DNA from: Amycolatopsis sp. WAC 01376
GTDB taxonomy: Bacteria; Actinomycetota; Actinomycetes; Mycobacteriales; Pseudonocardiaceae
Assembly: GCF_003947415.1 (NCBI RefSeq)
Contig: NZ_QHKL01000012.1
Coordinates: forward strand, 1-64,000
Length of the DNA stretch: 64,000 nucleotides
Direction: 5' to 3'
Position 1 is the stretch's first letter, and each line of letters opens with the position of its first letter. The position numbers and the translations under genes are program-made. Under the pieces are notes generated by a model. It saw nothing but the letters and a program-made list of their open reading frames with translations. It was not told the origin of the DNA and did not search any database. Positions 55,970 to 64,000 of the stretch are shown in pieces.

Positions 55970-58735
55970 GTGGAGATCCTGGCGGACGCCGCGACACTGG
56001 CGCTGTACACGACCGATGCCTCCAACTACCGGCACGTGCCGAAGGGTGTGGTGCTGCCGAGGAGTGTCGACGAGGTGATCGCGGCCGTCGCCGCCTGCCG
56101 TGCGGCCGGGCTGCCGGTGATCGCCCGCGGCGGCGGCACCAGCGTCGCGGGCAACTCGTGCGGGCCGGGCGTCGTGATCGACACCTCGCGCCACCTCGGC
56201 GGCGTCCTCGATCTCGATCCGGGCGCGCGCACGGCGAGGGTCGCCCCGGGAACCGTCCTCGACGACCTCCAGCGCCTCGCCGCGCCGCACGGCCTCCGGT
56301 TCGGGCCCGATCCGTCGACGCATTCGCGGTGCACGATCGGCGGGATGATCGGCAACAACGCCTGCGGCTCGCATTCGGTCGCTTATGGCCGCACGGTCGA
56401 CGTCGTCCGCGAGCTGGACGTGCTGCTCTACGACGGCACCCGGTTGACCGTCGGCCCGACCTCGCCGTCCGAAGTGGACGCGCGGGCGGCCAAGCCCGGC
56501 ACGGAAGGCCGGGTCTTCTCGGAGTTACGCGCACTCGTCCGGGACGACCTGGCGTTGCTGCGCACCGAACTGTCCACCTTCAGCAGGCGGGTGTCCGGCT
56601 ACGGACTGGAACACCTGTTGCCGGAGAACGGTTTCGACGTCGCCAAGGCGCTCGTCGGCAGCGAAGGCACCTGCGTCACCGTGCTGGAGGCGACCGTTTC
56701 CCTCGCCGAGGTCCCTCAACGCAAGGTGCTCGCGGTGCTCGGTTTCGAGTCCGACATCGCCGCGGCCGACGCCGTCCCGGCGATCCTGCCGTGGTCGCCG
56801 CTGACCGTGGAGGGCGTCGACGCGGACCTCGTCGCGCTGCTGGAACCGGGCCGCGCCGACGGGCTTCCGCCGGGCGGCGCCTGGCTGTTCGTCGAGATGG
56901 CCGACCCGGACCAGGCGCGCGGGCTGATCGCCGGCCTGCGCGGCGCGTTGACCGGTTCCACGCTGCTGGACGACGTGGCCGCGCAAAAGCGGCTGTGGCG
57001 GATCCGGGAGGAAGGTGCCGGTCTCGCGACCCGGCTGGCCGGGGGTGAGGAAGCCTGGCCCGGCTGGGAGGACGCGGCAGTCCCGCCCGAGCGTTTAGGT
57101 GCCTACTTGCGGGAGTTCAAGCAACTCATGCGCGAACACGGCCGCAAGAGCGTGGTCTATGGCCACTACGGCGAGGGCTGCCTGCACCTGCGGCTGGACT
57201 TCGACCTGCTGTCACCGCAAGGGATCGCCGGGTTCCGGTCGTTCCTGGAAGAGGCGGCCGACCTGGTCGCCGCGCACGGCGGTTCGCTGTCCGGGGAACA
57301 CGGCGACGGCCAGGCCCGCTCGGAACTGCTCTCCCGCATGTACAGCCCCGAGATGCTCGCGCTTTTCGCACGGTTCAAGGGAATCTTCGATCCGGCGGGC
57401 AGGATGAACCCGGGCATCCTGGTGAATCCCAGGCCGGTCGACGCGGATCTCCGCGTGCGGCACGCACCGCTGGAGCTCGAAGACGTCACCGCGCTCGCGT
57501 ACCCGGAGGACCGGGGGAGCTTCGGGCAGGCGATGCGGCGCTGTGTCGGCGTCGGGAAATGCCGCAACACCACCGGAGCGGGCGTGATGTGCCCGAGTTA
57601 CCGCGCCACACGCGAGGAGAAGCACTCGACGCGGGGCCGCGCGCATCTGCTCGCCGAAATGGTGAACGGCGAACTGATCACCGACGGCTGGCGTTCGGAG
57701 GAGGTCGCGGAGGCGCTGGATCTCTGCCTGTCCTGCAAGGGCTGTCTGTCCGATTGCCCGGTCGACGTCGACATGGCGACCTACAAGGCGGAATTCCTGC
57801 ACCAGCACCACAAGGGACGGCTGCGCCCGGCGTCGCACTATTCGATGGGCTGGCTGCCGGTGTGGCTGCGCGCGGCCTCGCTGGCGCCCCGGCTGGCGAA
57901 CACGATGTCGCGCCGGTTCTCCGGGCTGCTGAAGAAGTTCGGCGGGATCGCGCCGGAACGAGACCTGTCGACCTTCGCCCCGGCGCCGTTCACGCGACGC
58001 CGCGCCGATCTCAAGCGCTGGGCGACCGGCTCCCGGCCCGTGGTGCTGTGGCCCGACTCCTTCAACAATTACCTCACCCCCGACGTCCTCGACGCCGCGG
58101 CCGAGGTGCTCACCGCGGCGGGATACGACGTCGTCCTGCCCGATCGTGGCGTTTGCTGCGGCCTCACCTGGGTGTCCACCGGACAGCTCGACGTGGCGAA
58201 GAAAGTGTTGCGCCGCACGCTTTCCGTACTCGAACCGTACCTGCGGTCGGGCTACCTGGTCGCCGGCCTGGAGCCGAGTTGCACGGCACTGTTCCGCGGT
58301 GACCTCCCGGCTCTCGTGCCCGACGACCCGGTGGCGAAACTACTGGCCGAACAGACCAGGACGTTCGCCGAACTCGTCGAGGACTCGCCGCTCGAATTCC
58401 GGCCACTGGACGTCGAGGCGCTCAGCCAGGTGCACTGCCATCAGCACGCCGTGCTCGGTTTCGACGCCGACGAGGCCGTGATGCGCGCCGCGGGTATCCA
58501 CAATTCCACAATGGACTCCGGTTGCTGTGGACTGGCGGGCAACTTCGGCTTCGAACGCGGGCACTACGACGTTTCCGTCGCCTGCGCCGAAGACCGCATG
58601 CTGCCCGCGATCCGCGCCGCGGCCGAGGGCACCGAGGTGGTCGCGGACGGGTTCAGCTGCCGGACGCAGATCGAGCAACTCGACGGGCGGCGGGCCGTGC
58701 ACCTGGCGGAGTTGTTGAAGCGAGCGTTGCCCTAG
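55970..58735 (+). CDS. FAD-linked oxidase / Fe-S oxidoreductase fusion (D-2-hydroxyacid dehydrogenase-like)
   Basis: A fusion of about 921 residues. The start GTG 55970 gives a short lead before YTTDASNYRHVPKGVVLPRSVDEV; slightly longer starts (TTG 55958) are possible. Residues 1-200 bind FAD (VIARGGGTSVAGNSCGPGVVIDTSRHL; TIGGMIGNNACGSHS). Residues 200-480 are the GlcD-type C-terminal domain (YGHYGEGCLHLRLDFD; LSGEHGDGQARSELL). Two 4Fe-4S motifs follow (CVGVGKCRNTTGAGVMCPSY; CLSCKGCLSDCPVDVDMATYK), then two CCG domains (GVCCGLTW; DSGCCGLAGNFGFE). Related enzymes oxidise D-lactate, glycolate or D-2-hydroxyglutarate; the substrate here is not certain. Confidence 0.92.
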   Translation: MEILADAATLALYTTDASNYRHVPKGVVLPRSVDEVIAAVAACRAAGLPVIARGGGTSVAGNSCGPGVVIDTSRHLGGVLDLDPGARTARVAPGTVLDDLQRLAAPHGLRFGPDPSTHSRCTIGGMIGNNACGSHSVAYGRTVDVVRELDVLLYDGTRLTVGPTSPSEVDARAAKPGTEGRVFSELRALVRDDLALLRTELSTFSRRVSGYGLEHLLPENGFDVAKALVGSEGTCVTVLEATVSLAEVPQRKVLAVLGFESDIAAADAVPAILPWSPLTVEGVDADLVALLEPGRADGLPPGGAWLFVEMADPDQARGLIAGLRGALTGSTLLDDVAAQKRLWRIREEGAGLATRLAGGEEAWPGWEDAAVPPERLGAYLREFKQLMREHGRKSVVYGHYGEGCLHLRLDFDLLSPQGIAGFRSFLEEAADLVAAHGGSLSGEHGDGQARSELLSRMYSPEMLALFARFKGIFDPAGRMNPGILVNPRPVDADLRVRHAPLELEDVTALAYPEDRGSFGQAMRRCVGVGKCRNTTGAGVMCPSYRATREEKHSTRGRAHLLAEMVNGELITDGWRSEEVAEALDLCLSCKGCLSDCPVDVDMATYKAEFLHQHHKGRLRPASHYSMGWLPVWLRAASLAPRLANTMSRRFSGLLKKFGGIAPERDLSTFAPAPFTRRRADLKRWATGSRPVVLWPDSFNNYLTPDVLDAAAEVLTAAGYDVVLPDRGVCCGLTWVSTGQLDVAKKVLRRTLSVLEPYLRSGYLVAGLEPSCTALFRGDLPALVPDDPVAKLLAEQTRTFAELVEDSPLEFRPLDVEALSQVHCHQHAVLGFDADEAVMRAAGIHNSTMDSGCCGLAGNFGFERGHYDVSVACAEDRMLPAIRAAAEGTEVVADGFSCRTQIEQLDGRRAVHLAELLKRALP

Positions 58736-58740
58736 ACGCC

Positions 58741-58784
58741 TCGTGAGTGGTAATGAGCGTTAGAACGCTCATTACCACTCACGA
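58741..58784. repeat. Perfect palindrome TCGTGAGTGGTAATGAGCGTT-AG
   Basis: Arms 58741-58761 and 58764-58784 are perfectly complementary around AG. It lies in the convergent gap after the oxidoreductase stop (58735). The second arm extends into the SRPBCC gene: its TAA stop (58774-58772) and last codons are inside the palindrome. It is kin to the element at 30438-30478. Confidence 0.88.
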
Positions 58785-59326
58785 CCCCCGCGACCGAGGC
58801 GTGCGTCCTGTTCGGCGTGTTTCTTCAACGTCAGCAGCTGTTTCCGCATCATGATCAGGTCGCCCCAGCCCAGCAGGAACTCCTTGAGGCGCCCGCGAAA
58901 CCCCTTCGAGGTCACGACGATGCGGCACAGCATCCGGCACGACCGCTCGTCGATCGGTTCGACCGAGTACGTCGCGGCCACGGGGCCGAACAGGTTCTCC
59001 GACTTGGCGAAGGTGCGGCCGGTGAGGTGGTGTCCGTGTTCGACCTCGGTCAGCTCGAACACGATCAGCGTGTCGCCGGGCGCGAGTTCGTCGGCGCCGG
59101 GGGTGAGTGTGCCGGGACTGCGGCGTCCCAGGTTGTCGAGCAGGTCGTAGCTGTAGGGCGCGACCGAGATCTGGCAGAGCCAGCGGTAGGCGAGCGCGGC
59201 GGGCGCGTGCACGGTGACCGCGCGGTCGAAGCGGGCGACAGGGCCGTCGAGCAGGGTGTCCGCCGGCTGCGCGCGGCGGCGTTCTTCCGGGGTCGCGCCC
59301 CAGTTCGCGGGTGAGCCGAAAGTCAT
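58772..59326 (-). CDS. SRPBCC (START-like) superfamily protein
   Basis: A 184-residue protein from ATG 59326. FDRAVTVHAPAALAYRWLCQISVAPYSYDLLDNLGRRSPGTL is a typical start of the polyketide-cyclase/SRPBCC fold, with beta strands following (LIVFELTEVEHGHHLTGRTF; TYSVEPIDERSCRMLCRIVV) and a C-terminal helix. Such proteins form a hydrophobic pocket for small ligands; the function is not known. It is divergent from a TetR gene, with tandem operators between, and is very likely its target. The C-terminal tip is encoded in a palindromic repeat. Confidence 0.85.
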   Translation of the reverse strand: MTFGSPANWGATPEERRRAQPADTLLDGPVARFDRAVTVHAPAALAYRWLCQISVAPYSYDLLDNLGRRSPGTLTPGADELAPGDTLIVFELTEVEHGHHLTGRTFAKSENLFGPVAATYSVEPIDERSCRMLCRIVVTSKGFRGRLKEFLLGWGDLIMMRKQLLTLKKHAEQDARLGRGGREW

Positions 59327-59334
59327 GGCCGCCT

Positions 59335-59374
59335 CCGTACGGTGCCGTATGGTTTTCCGTACGGTAGCGTACGT
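59335..59374. promoter_or_regulatory. Tandem TetR operators CCGTACGGTGCCGTATGG / CCGTACGGTAGCGTACGT
   Basis: Two 18-bp near-palindromes at 59335-59352 and 59357-59374 are repeated head to tail with a 22-bp period, filling the gap between the divergent SRPBCC (start 59326) and TetR (start 59378) genes. They would cover both promoters. I infer they bind the TetR protein encoded alongside. Confidence 0.75.
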
Positions 59375-59377
59375 GGC

Positions 59378-59932
59378 GTGAAAAGGAAGCTCGCACGTGA
59401 GGATTGGGCGGACGCGGCGCTCGAAGCGCTGTGCGAAGGCGGGGTCGCCGCGATCGCCGTCGAGCCCCTCGCGGCGAAGCTCGGGACGACGAAAGGCAGC
59501 TTCTACTGGCATTTCGCGAATCGGGACGCGCTGGTCGAGGCCGCCGTGCGCCGGTGGGCCGAGCAGGACACCGAGGCGCTGATCACGTTGCTGGACGGCA
59601 TCGCGGACCCGGAACGCAGGCTGCGTGAGCTCTTCGAACTCGTCTTCGGGGGCAAGGACGACGAGCGGGCCGAGCTGGCGCTGCTCGCCCACGCCGGCGA
59701 TCCGGTGATCGGTCCGCTGCTCGCCGACGTCACCGCGCGGCGCGTCGACTTCATCGTCCGCTGCTTCCTGGAGATGGACTGCCCGGAAACCGAGGCCCGG
59801 CATCGGGGTTTGCTGGCGTACACGGCTTTCATCGGCTTGATCCAGGCTCAGCGGGCGAGCGGCGGGACGCTGCTGTCCGCGGCCGAGAGGCCGGGCTATC
59901 TGGAGTTCCTGCGCGGAATTATCACCGGGTGA
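59378..59932 (+). CDS. TetR/AcrR-family transcriptional regulator
   Basis: A protein of about 184 residues from GTG 59378; upstream in-frame starts would fall inside the operators. HTH: WADAALEALCEGGVAAIAVEPLAAKLGTTKGSFYWHFANRDALVEAAVRRW. The variable C-terminal domain has no assignable ligand. It probably represses itself and the divergent SRPBCC gene through the tandem sites. Confidence 0.92.
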   Translation: MKRKLAREDWADAALEALCEGGVAAIAVEPLAAKLGTTKGSFYWHFANRDALVEAAVRRWAEQDTEALITLLDGIADPERRLRELFELVFGGKDDERAELALLAHAGDPVIGPLLADVTARRVDFIVRCFLEMDCPETEARHRGLLAYTAFIGLIQAQRASGGTLLSAAERPGYLEFLRGIITG

Positions 59933-60009
59933 GAGGGATCTTCGGCTCTTCGGGCGGGTGAGCCGCCGGAGCCTTCCAGTGGCGCTTCACGCCACTCATC
60001 ATCGGCTCC

Positions 60010-61212
60010 ATGACAGCCACGTATCCCGCGGCGAAGGACGACGCCGCGACCCCGATGGGCGCGGTCTACGCCGAGTATCCGCCGATGTCCCGGGTCGTCT
60101 TCCCCAGCGGTTGCGAAGGCTGGCTGGTGACCAGGTACGAAGACGTCCGCCTGATCTTCTCGGACACCCGGTTCTCCCGGAACCTGCTCGCCCCGGACGC
60201 GCCGTGCCTCATCGAACCGGGTGACTTCTCCACCGGCGAGCACAGCATCCTGAACATGGACCCGCCGGATCACACGCGGCTGCGGAAGCTGACGGCGCAG
60301 GCCTTCACCGTCCGCCGGATCGCCGCGCTGCGGCCGCGGATCCAGGAGATCGCCGACACGCTGCTGCGGGAGCTGGCCGAGCACGGTCCGCCGGTGGATC
60401 TGGTGGAGATGTTCGCCTTTCCGCTGCCGACGGCGGTCATGTGCGAGATCCTCGGCGTCCCTTTCGAAGGCAGGGAACGGTTCCGGCAGTGGTCGCGGGT
60501 GATCGTCACGCCGATGGCGTACACCCCGGCGGAAGTGGCGCAGGCCCGGCGTGACGGGGCCGAAGACATGGCGGCACTCGTCACTGTTAAACGCGCGAAG
60601 CCGGGCGAGGACCTGCTCAGCGCTCTCGTGCATGCGCGCGACGAGGACGGTGACCGGCTCACCGAGGCCGAGTTGATCGATCTGGCCACGCAACTCCTGC
60701 TCGCCGGGCACGAGACCACGGTCAGCCTGATCGCGACCGGGATCGTCCTGCTGGCGGGGAATCCGGCTCAGCTCGCGGCGTTGCGCTCGGATCCCGGGCT
60801 GACGGCGGGGGCCGTCGAGGAGATCATGCGCTTCGACGGACCGGCCGACGCCTCGCTGCTCCGGGTCGCGCTGGAGGACGTCGAACTGAGCGGCGGCCTG
60901 GTCCGGCGCGGTGAGGCCGTGCTGGCCCACACCGGCGCGGCGAACCGTGACGAAACCGCTTTCCCCGGCGCTTCGCGGTTCGACATCCGGCGCCGGAACG
61001 CGCCGCAGCTCGGCTTCGGGCACGGCATCCACTTCTGTCTCGGCGCCGCGCTCGCCCGGCTCGAAGGGGAGATCGCGTTCCGGTCCCTGCTCGACGGCCT
61101 GCCGGGACTGGACCTCGCCGTCCCGGCGTCGGACATCGTCTGGCGTCCGCCGCTTTCGATCCGCGGTCCCGAAACGGTGCCGGTGACGTGGACTACCACC
61201 AAGCGCGGCTGA
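60010..61212 (+). CDS. Cytochrome P450
   Basis: A 400-residue bacterial P450. I-helix oxygen-binding motif LLLAGHETTVS, K-helix EEIMR (E-x-x-R), and the heme loop FGHGIHFCLGAALARLE with ligand Cys343. The region SILNMDPPDHTRLRKLTAQAFT is the C-helix start common to CYP105/107-like enzymes. It has no ferredoxin gene nearby. The substrate is unknown. It lies 77 nt after the TetR gene and may be co-transcribed. The 3' end overlaps the convergent kinase gene by 20 nt. Confidence 0.94.
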   Translation: MTATYPAAKDDAATPMGAVYAEYPPMSRVVFPSGCEGWLVTRYEDVRLIFSDTRFSRNLLAPDAPCLIEPGDFSTGEHSILNMDPPDHTRLRKLTAQAFTVRRIAALRPRIQEIADTLLRELAEHGPPVDLVEMFAFPLPTAVMCEILGVPFEGRERFRQWSRVIVTPMAYTPAEVAQARRDGAEDMAALVTVKRAKPGEDLLSALVHARDEDGDRLTEAELIDLATQLLLAGHETTVSLIATGIVLLAGNPAQLAALRSDPGLTAGAVEEIMRFDGPADASLLRVALEDVELSGGLVRRGEAVLAHTGAANRDETAFPGASRFDIRRRNAPQLGFGHGIHFCLGAALARLEGEIAFRSLLDGLPGLDLAVPASDIVWRPPLSIRGPETVPVTWTTTKRG

Positions 61213-62107
61213 GGCTCTCCAGCGTCGGTTCTTCCGGCGCCGGAAGAACCTTGAAGTACCAGGTGAAATTGCTGTACACGTGCAAAAGCGCGTAAGCCAG
61301 GCAACGCCGGGAGAACTGCTCGTCCGGCTCGGCGCCGTATCCGGCCAGCAGCCGCCGCAGGAAGTCCTTGTCCCCGCCCGAAACGAACAGGCCGACGGCG
61401 ACGAAGTCGTACTCGGCCGCACCTCGCATCGCCGGTTCGAAGTCGAAGAGCCCGGTCAGCCGCGGACGTCCGCCGTCGTGGACGACCATGAGGTGGTCGC
61501 GCATGAACTCGGTGTGCAGCGGGACGACGGGCGGTGTGCCGAGATCGACGGAGTCGAGGAACGCCGGGATTTGCGCGATCCAGCTTTCGTCGAGGCCGGT
61601 CCGGCGGTGATGCTCGACGACCTTTTCACGCTGCCCGGCGACGAACGTGGCCCAGTCCGCCGGATCCAGGACGTCGAGACGCGGGTCGTGCAGCGAATGC
61701 AGGGCGCCGAGCGCCTCGCCGAGTTCGGGAGCGAGCCGCTGTTTGTCCTCTGTGGACAGTTTCGGCCAGGCGTCCTTCAGTGTCTCGCCGCGCAGGCGCT
61801 CCATGAGCACGTAGCCCCAGCCGTCCCGCTCGCCGACGCCGTGCACGGCGGGGGTCGGGATCGGCAGCTTTCCGTGCAAGACCTCGAGCATCGTCCTCTC
61901 GGTGGGGAGCTCGTCGAGGTGCACCGGCGGGAACAGCTTGAGCACCAGATCGTCGCCGACGGCGTAGACCGGCAGCGAGCCCTCGGTGAACGGGACGACT
62001 TCGCCGAGACCGAGCGAACCGGTCAGCGAGGTCACCTCCGGAAGCAGGTCTTGCCTGGTCAGCGCGTCGAACTCGGCTTCGGTGCCGGCGGGCGGGAACG
62101 AGATCAC
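61193..62107 (-). CDS. Aminoglycoside-phosphotransferase (APH) family protein
   Basis: A 304-residue kinase-like protein. VYAVGDDLVLKLFPP supplies the ATP-site Lys, RTMLEVLHGKLPIPTPAVHGVGERDGWGYVLMERLRGETL the hinge, and VVPLHTEFMRDHLMVVHDGGRPRLTGLFDFEPAMRGAAEYDFVAV the catalytic and metal-binding loops. The usual H-G-D catalytic Asp is Glu here (HTE), as in a subgroup of APH-like proteins, while the DFE metal motif is present. Whether it modifies an antibiotic or a metabolite is not known. Confidence 0.85.
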   Translation of the reverse strand: MISFPPAGTEAEFDALTRQDLLPEVTSLTGSLGLGEVVPFTEGSLPVYAVGDDLVLKLFPPVHLDELPTERTMLEVLHGKLPIPTPAVHGVGERDGWGYVLMERLRGETLKDAWPKLSTEDKQRLAPELGEALGALHSLHDPRLDVLDPADWATFVAGQREKVVEHHRRTGLDESWIAQIPAFLDSVDLGTPPVVPLHTEFMRDHLMVVHDGGRPRLTGLFDFEPAMRGAAEYDFVAVGLFVSGGDKDFLRRLLAGYGAEPDEQFSRRCLAYALLHVYSNFTWYFKVLPAPEEPTLESLSRAWW

Positions 62108-62148
62108 GGAGCCGACCGTAAAGCAGCGAAGCGCGGGCGGCGACGCAT

Positions 62149-62715
62149 TTAACCGCTGCGCTCCAGGAGCGTCCGTGCCGCGCCGAGCACCAGGCGGCAG
62201 ACATCGTCGGGATCCGCGCTGGCCAGCGGCTCCTTGCCGGTGATGTCGCGGACCAGGCCGATCCCGAGCAGCCAGGCGAGGATGAGGTCGGCCCGCAGGT
62301 CCGCGTCGTCGGCGTCGGTCAGCGTGGCGAGCACCTGCGCGTACTCCTCGGCGGCCCGGCGTCGGACCGCGGCCGCTGCGCTGTCGTGGCCGGTCGAGCG
62401 CAGGTACGCGTCGAGTGTGCGGTCGCGTCCGGTGTCGGCCTTCAGCATGCTGCGCAACGCCGTCCCGAGCAGTTCGTCCGGTGGCGTGGTGGCGAGCTGC
62501 TCGCGCCCGCCGCGTGCCAGGACTTCCTCGAAGAGGGCGTCTTTCGAGCCGAAGTAGCGGAACAGCAGCGCCTGGTTGGCCCCGGCGCGTTTCGCGATGT
62601 CCCGCACGGTCGTCCGGTCGAAGCCGCGCTCGGCGAAGAGTGCCGCCGCCGCGTCGAGCAGGGAGGCTCGGGTCGCGGCCGCGTCACGCTTGCGGACCTG
62701 CGGTTCTTCCGTCAT
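62149..62715 (-). CDS. TetR/AcrR-family transcriptional regulator
   Basis: A 188-residue regulator from ATG 62715. HTH: TRASLLDAAAALFAERGFDRTTVRDIAKRAGANQALLFRYFGSKDALFEEVL. The C-terminal domain (TetR_C, RxxxxEEYAQVLATL) follows. It is divergent from a P450 gene with a perfect palindrome between, so it is probably that gene's repressor. Confidence 0.93.
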   Translation of the reverse strand: MTEEPQVRKRDAAATRASLLDAAAALFAERGFDRTTVRDIAKRAGANQALLFRYFGSKDALFEEVLARGGREQLATTPPDELLGTALRSMLKADTGRDRTLDAYLRSTGHDSAAAAVRRRAAEEYAQVLATLTDADDADLRADLILAWLLGIGLVRDITGKEPLASADPDDVCRLVLGAARTLLERSG

Positions 62716-62780
62716 CGGGCAAAGGCTAGCCGGACGTCGCACGGTAGGCGCATTGACGCTCAGCGTGGTCGTGGTTAGCG

Positions 62781-62800
62781 TTGTAAGCAGTTGCTTACAA
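62781..62800. promoter_or_regulatory. Palindromic TetR operator TTGTAAGCAGTTGCTTACAA
   Basis: Nine-bp arms TTGTAAGCA and TGCTTACAA around GT are perfectly symmetrical. It lies 28-47 bp upstream of the P450 start and 66-85 bp upstream of the TetR start, in an AT-rich spot of an otherwise GC-rich gap. Position and symmetry strongly suggest it binds the adjacent TetR protein and overlaps the P450 promoter. Confidence 0.8.
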
Positions 62801-62827
62801 ACCGCCGAGCCGGGGGGTTTCCGGACA

Positions 62828-64000
62828 ATGACCACCACCGACACCGAATTCACCGCCTATCCCTTCAACGAAGACGCCGGTCTCGAGCTCGACGAGGCGT
62901 ACGCGGCCGCCCGCGCCACCAAGGGCATGCTCCGCGTCCGGCTCCCGCACGGTGAGCCGGCCTGGCTCGCCACCCGATACGCCGACGCGCGCTTCGTACT
63001 GGGCGACAAGCGGTTCTCGCGGGCGATGGCCGCGGAGAAGGACGAGCCGCGGATGGCACCGGGCAGGCGGCCGGGCGGGATCCTGAGCATGGACCCGCCC
63101 GATCACACCCGGCTGCGCACGCTGGTCGCGAAGGCGTTCACCATGCGCCGCGTCGAACTGCTGCGACCGCGCGTCGCCGAGCTGGCGGCAGGGCTGATCG
63201 AGGACATGAAGGCCAAGGGGCAGCCCGCCGACCTGGTCGAGGACTACGCGCTGCCGATCCCGGTCGCGGTGATCTGCGAACTGCTCGGCGTCCCCGTCGA
63301 GGACCGGCCGAAGTTCCGCGTGTGGAGCGACGCCGCGCTGTCGACCAGCCCGCTGACCACCGAAGAGATGATGGCCAACCAGGACGAGCTGCGGGCGTAC
63401 ATGCACGTGCTCGTCGAGCAGCACCGAGCCCAGCCGCAGGACGACCTGATGACCGCGCTGATCGAAGCGCGCGACGTCCGCGACAGGCTGAGCGAGCTGG
63501 AACTGGTCGACATGTGCATCGGCATCCTGATCGCCGGGCACGAGACCACCGCCAGCCAGATCCCCAACTTCGTCTACGCCCTGCTCGAACAGCCGGACCA
63601 GCTCGCCCGCCTCCGCGCGGACCTCGACCTGATCCCGGCCGCGGTCGAGGAGCTGCTGCGGTTCATCCCGCTGGGTGCCGGAGCCGGCTTCGCCCGCTAC
63701 GCCACCGAAGACATCCACGTGGGTGACGTGCTGGTGAAGGAGGGGGAGCCGGTGATGGTCGCCATCGGTGCCGCCAATCGGGACGCGCTCCAGTTCACCT
63801 CGGCGGAAACCCTCGAATTCGGCAGGGAGAGCAATCCCCACCTCGGTTTCGGCCACGGCGTGCACCACTGTCTCGGCGCCCCGCTGGCCAGGCTGGAACT
63901 GCAGGAGGCCATGCGGGCATTGCTGCGAGATCTCCCCGGACTGCACCTCGACGGCGATATCGTGTGGAAGACACAGATGCTGGTGCGGGGGCCCCGTTCC
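62828..64000 (+). CDS. Cytochrome P450 (3' end beyond window)
   Basis: 391 codons are read from ATG 62828 to the window edge without a stop. Features: GILSMDPPDHTRLRTLVAKAFTMRRV, I-helix ILIAGHETTASQIPNF, K-helix EELLR, and heme loop FGHGVHHCLGAPLARLELQ with ligand Cys348. Bacterial P450s are about 390-410 residues, so only the last few residues are missing. It is divergent from a TetR gene and behind its presumed operator. The substrate is unknown. Confidence 0.94.
   Translation, partial: MTTTDTEFTAYPFNEDAGLELDEAYAAARATKGMLRVRLPHGEPAWLATRYADARFVLGDKRFSRAMAAEKDEPRMAPGRRPGGILSMDPPDHTRLRTLVAKAFTMRRVELLRPRVAELAAGLIEDMKAKGQPADLVEDYALPIPVAVICELLGVPVEDRPKFRVWSDAALSTSPLTTEEMMANQDELRAYMHVLVEQHRAQPQDDLMTALIEARDVRDRLSELELVDMCIGILIAGHETTASQIPNFVYALLEQPDQLARLRADLDLIPAAVEELLRFIPLGAGAGFARYATEDIHVGDVLVKEGEPVMVAIGAANRDALQFTSAETLEFGRESNPHLGFGHGVHHCLGAPLARLELQEAMRALLRDLPGLHLDGDIVWKTQMLVRGPRS

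Noticed and set aside
59933-64000. Natural-product biosynthetic cluster because of two P450 genes
   Set aside because: No polyketide, peptide or terpene synthase gene is visible; the P450s sit with regulators and an APH-like kinase only.

Overview
This is a contiguous piece of a high-GC actinobacterial chromosome. I infer Pseudonocardiaceae, most likely Amycolatopsis or a close relative. The reasons are a GT53 arabinosyltransferase (arabinogalactan cell wall), a HelR-type RNA-polymerase ATPase, two P450/TetR loci, strong GC3 bias, and intergenic spaces filled with long near-perfect palindromes. The genus is an inference; no rRNA gene is present. About 53 genes were called. No tRNA, rRNA or CRISPR array was seen. 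Only one mobile-element piece was found, the start of an IS66-like transposase cut off by the left edge.

Region 1 (1-2.5 kb): transposase fragment, then an operon on the minus strand of ABC ATPase, ABC-2 permease and a small XRE regulator. Region 2 (2.5-31.6 kb) is dominated by aerobic-type cobalamin synthesis in several tightly overlapping operons: cobG-cobH-cobIJ (+); cobL-cobM-oxidoreductase-cobK (-), followed by an emb arabinosyltransferase; a fused chelatase ATPase (ChlI/ChlD type)-cobO-cobB-cobC (+); cobU-cobT-cobS (-); cobD-cobQ (+); and the cobalt importer cbtB-cbtA (-) behind a clear cobalamin riboswitch. cobA, cobF, cobN and bluB are not in the window. Between the first two cob blocks lie a LuxR-like protein with a degenerate receiver, a divergent 1,220-residue HTH/STAND-NTPase/WD40 protein, and helR preceded by a sequence resembling the rifamycin-associated element.

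Region 3 (31.7-39 kb): an ABC exporter (ATPase, permease) with its own histidine kinase and response regulator, a ROK sugar kinase convergent with a DeoR regulator, and a DyP peroxidase with a classic terminator. Region 4 (39-54 kb) is nitrogen and amino-acid metabolism: gltB-gltD (glutamate synthase), a YigZ-family protein, an acetyltransferase, a Lrp regulator divergent from a leucine-dehydrogenase-like gene, and a five-gene branched-chain amino-acid ABC importer. Region 5 (54-64 kb): a GAF histidine kinase and response regulator, a large FAD/Fe-S oxidoreductase, a SRPBCC protein divergent from a TetR gene with tandem operators, a P450, an APH-like kinase, and a TetR divergent from a second P450 (3' end cut by the window) across a perfect operator palindrome.

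The most interesting points are: an uncharacterised Gfo/Idh/MocA oxidoreductase translationally coupled on both sides within the cob operon; the RAE-like site before helR; several distinct families of long intergenic palindromes, some of which supply stop codons to neighbouring genes; a pseudo-receiver regulator beside a STAND-WD40 protein; and convergent overlaps that give C-terminal tails antisense to conserved genes.
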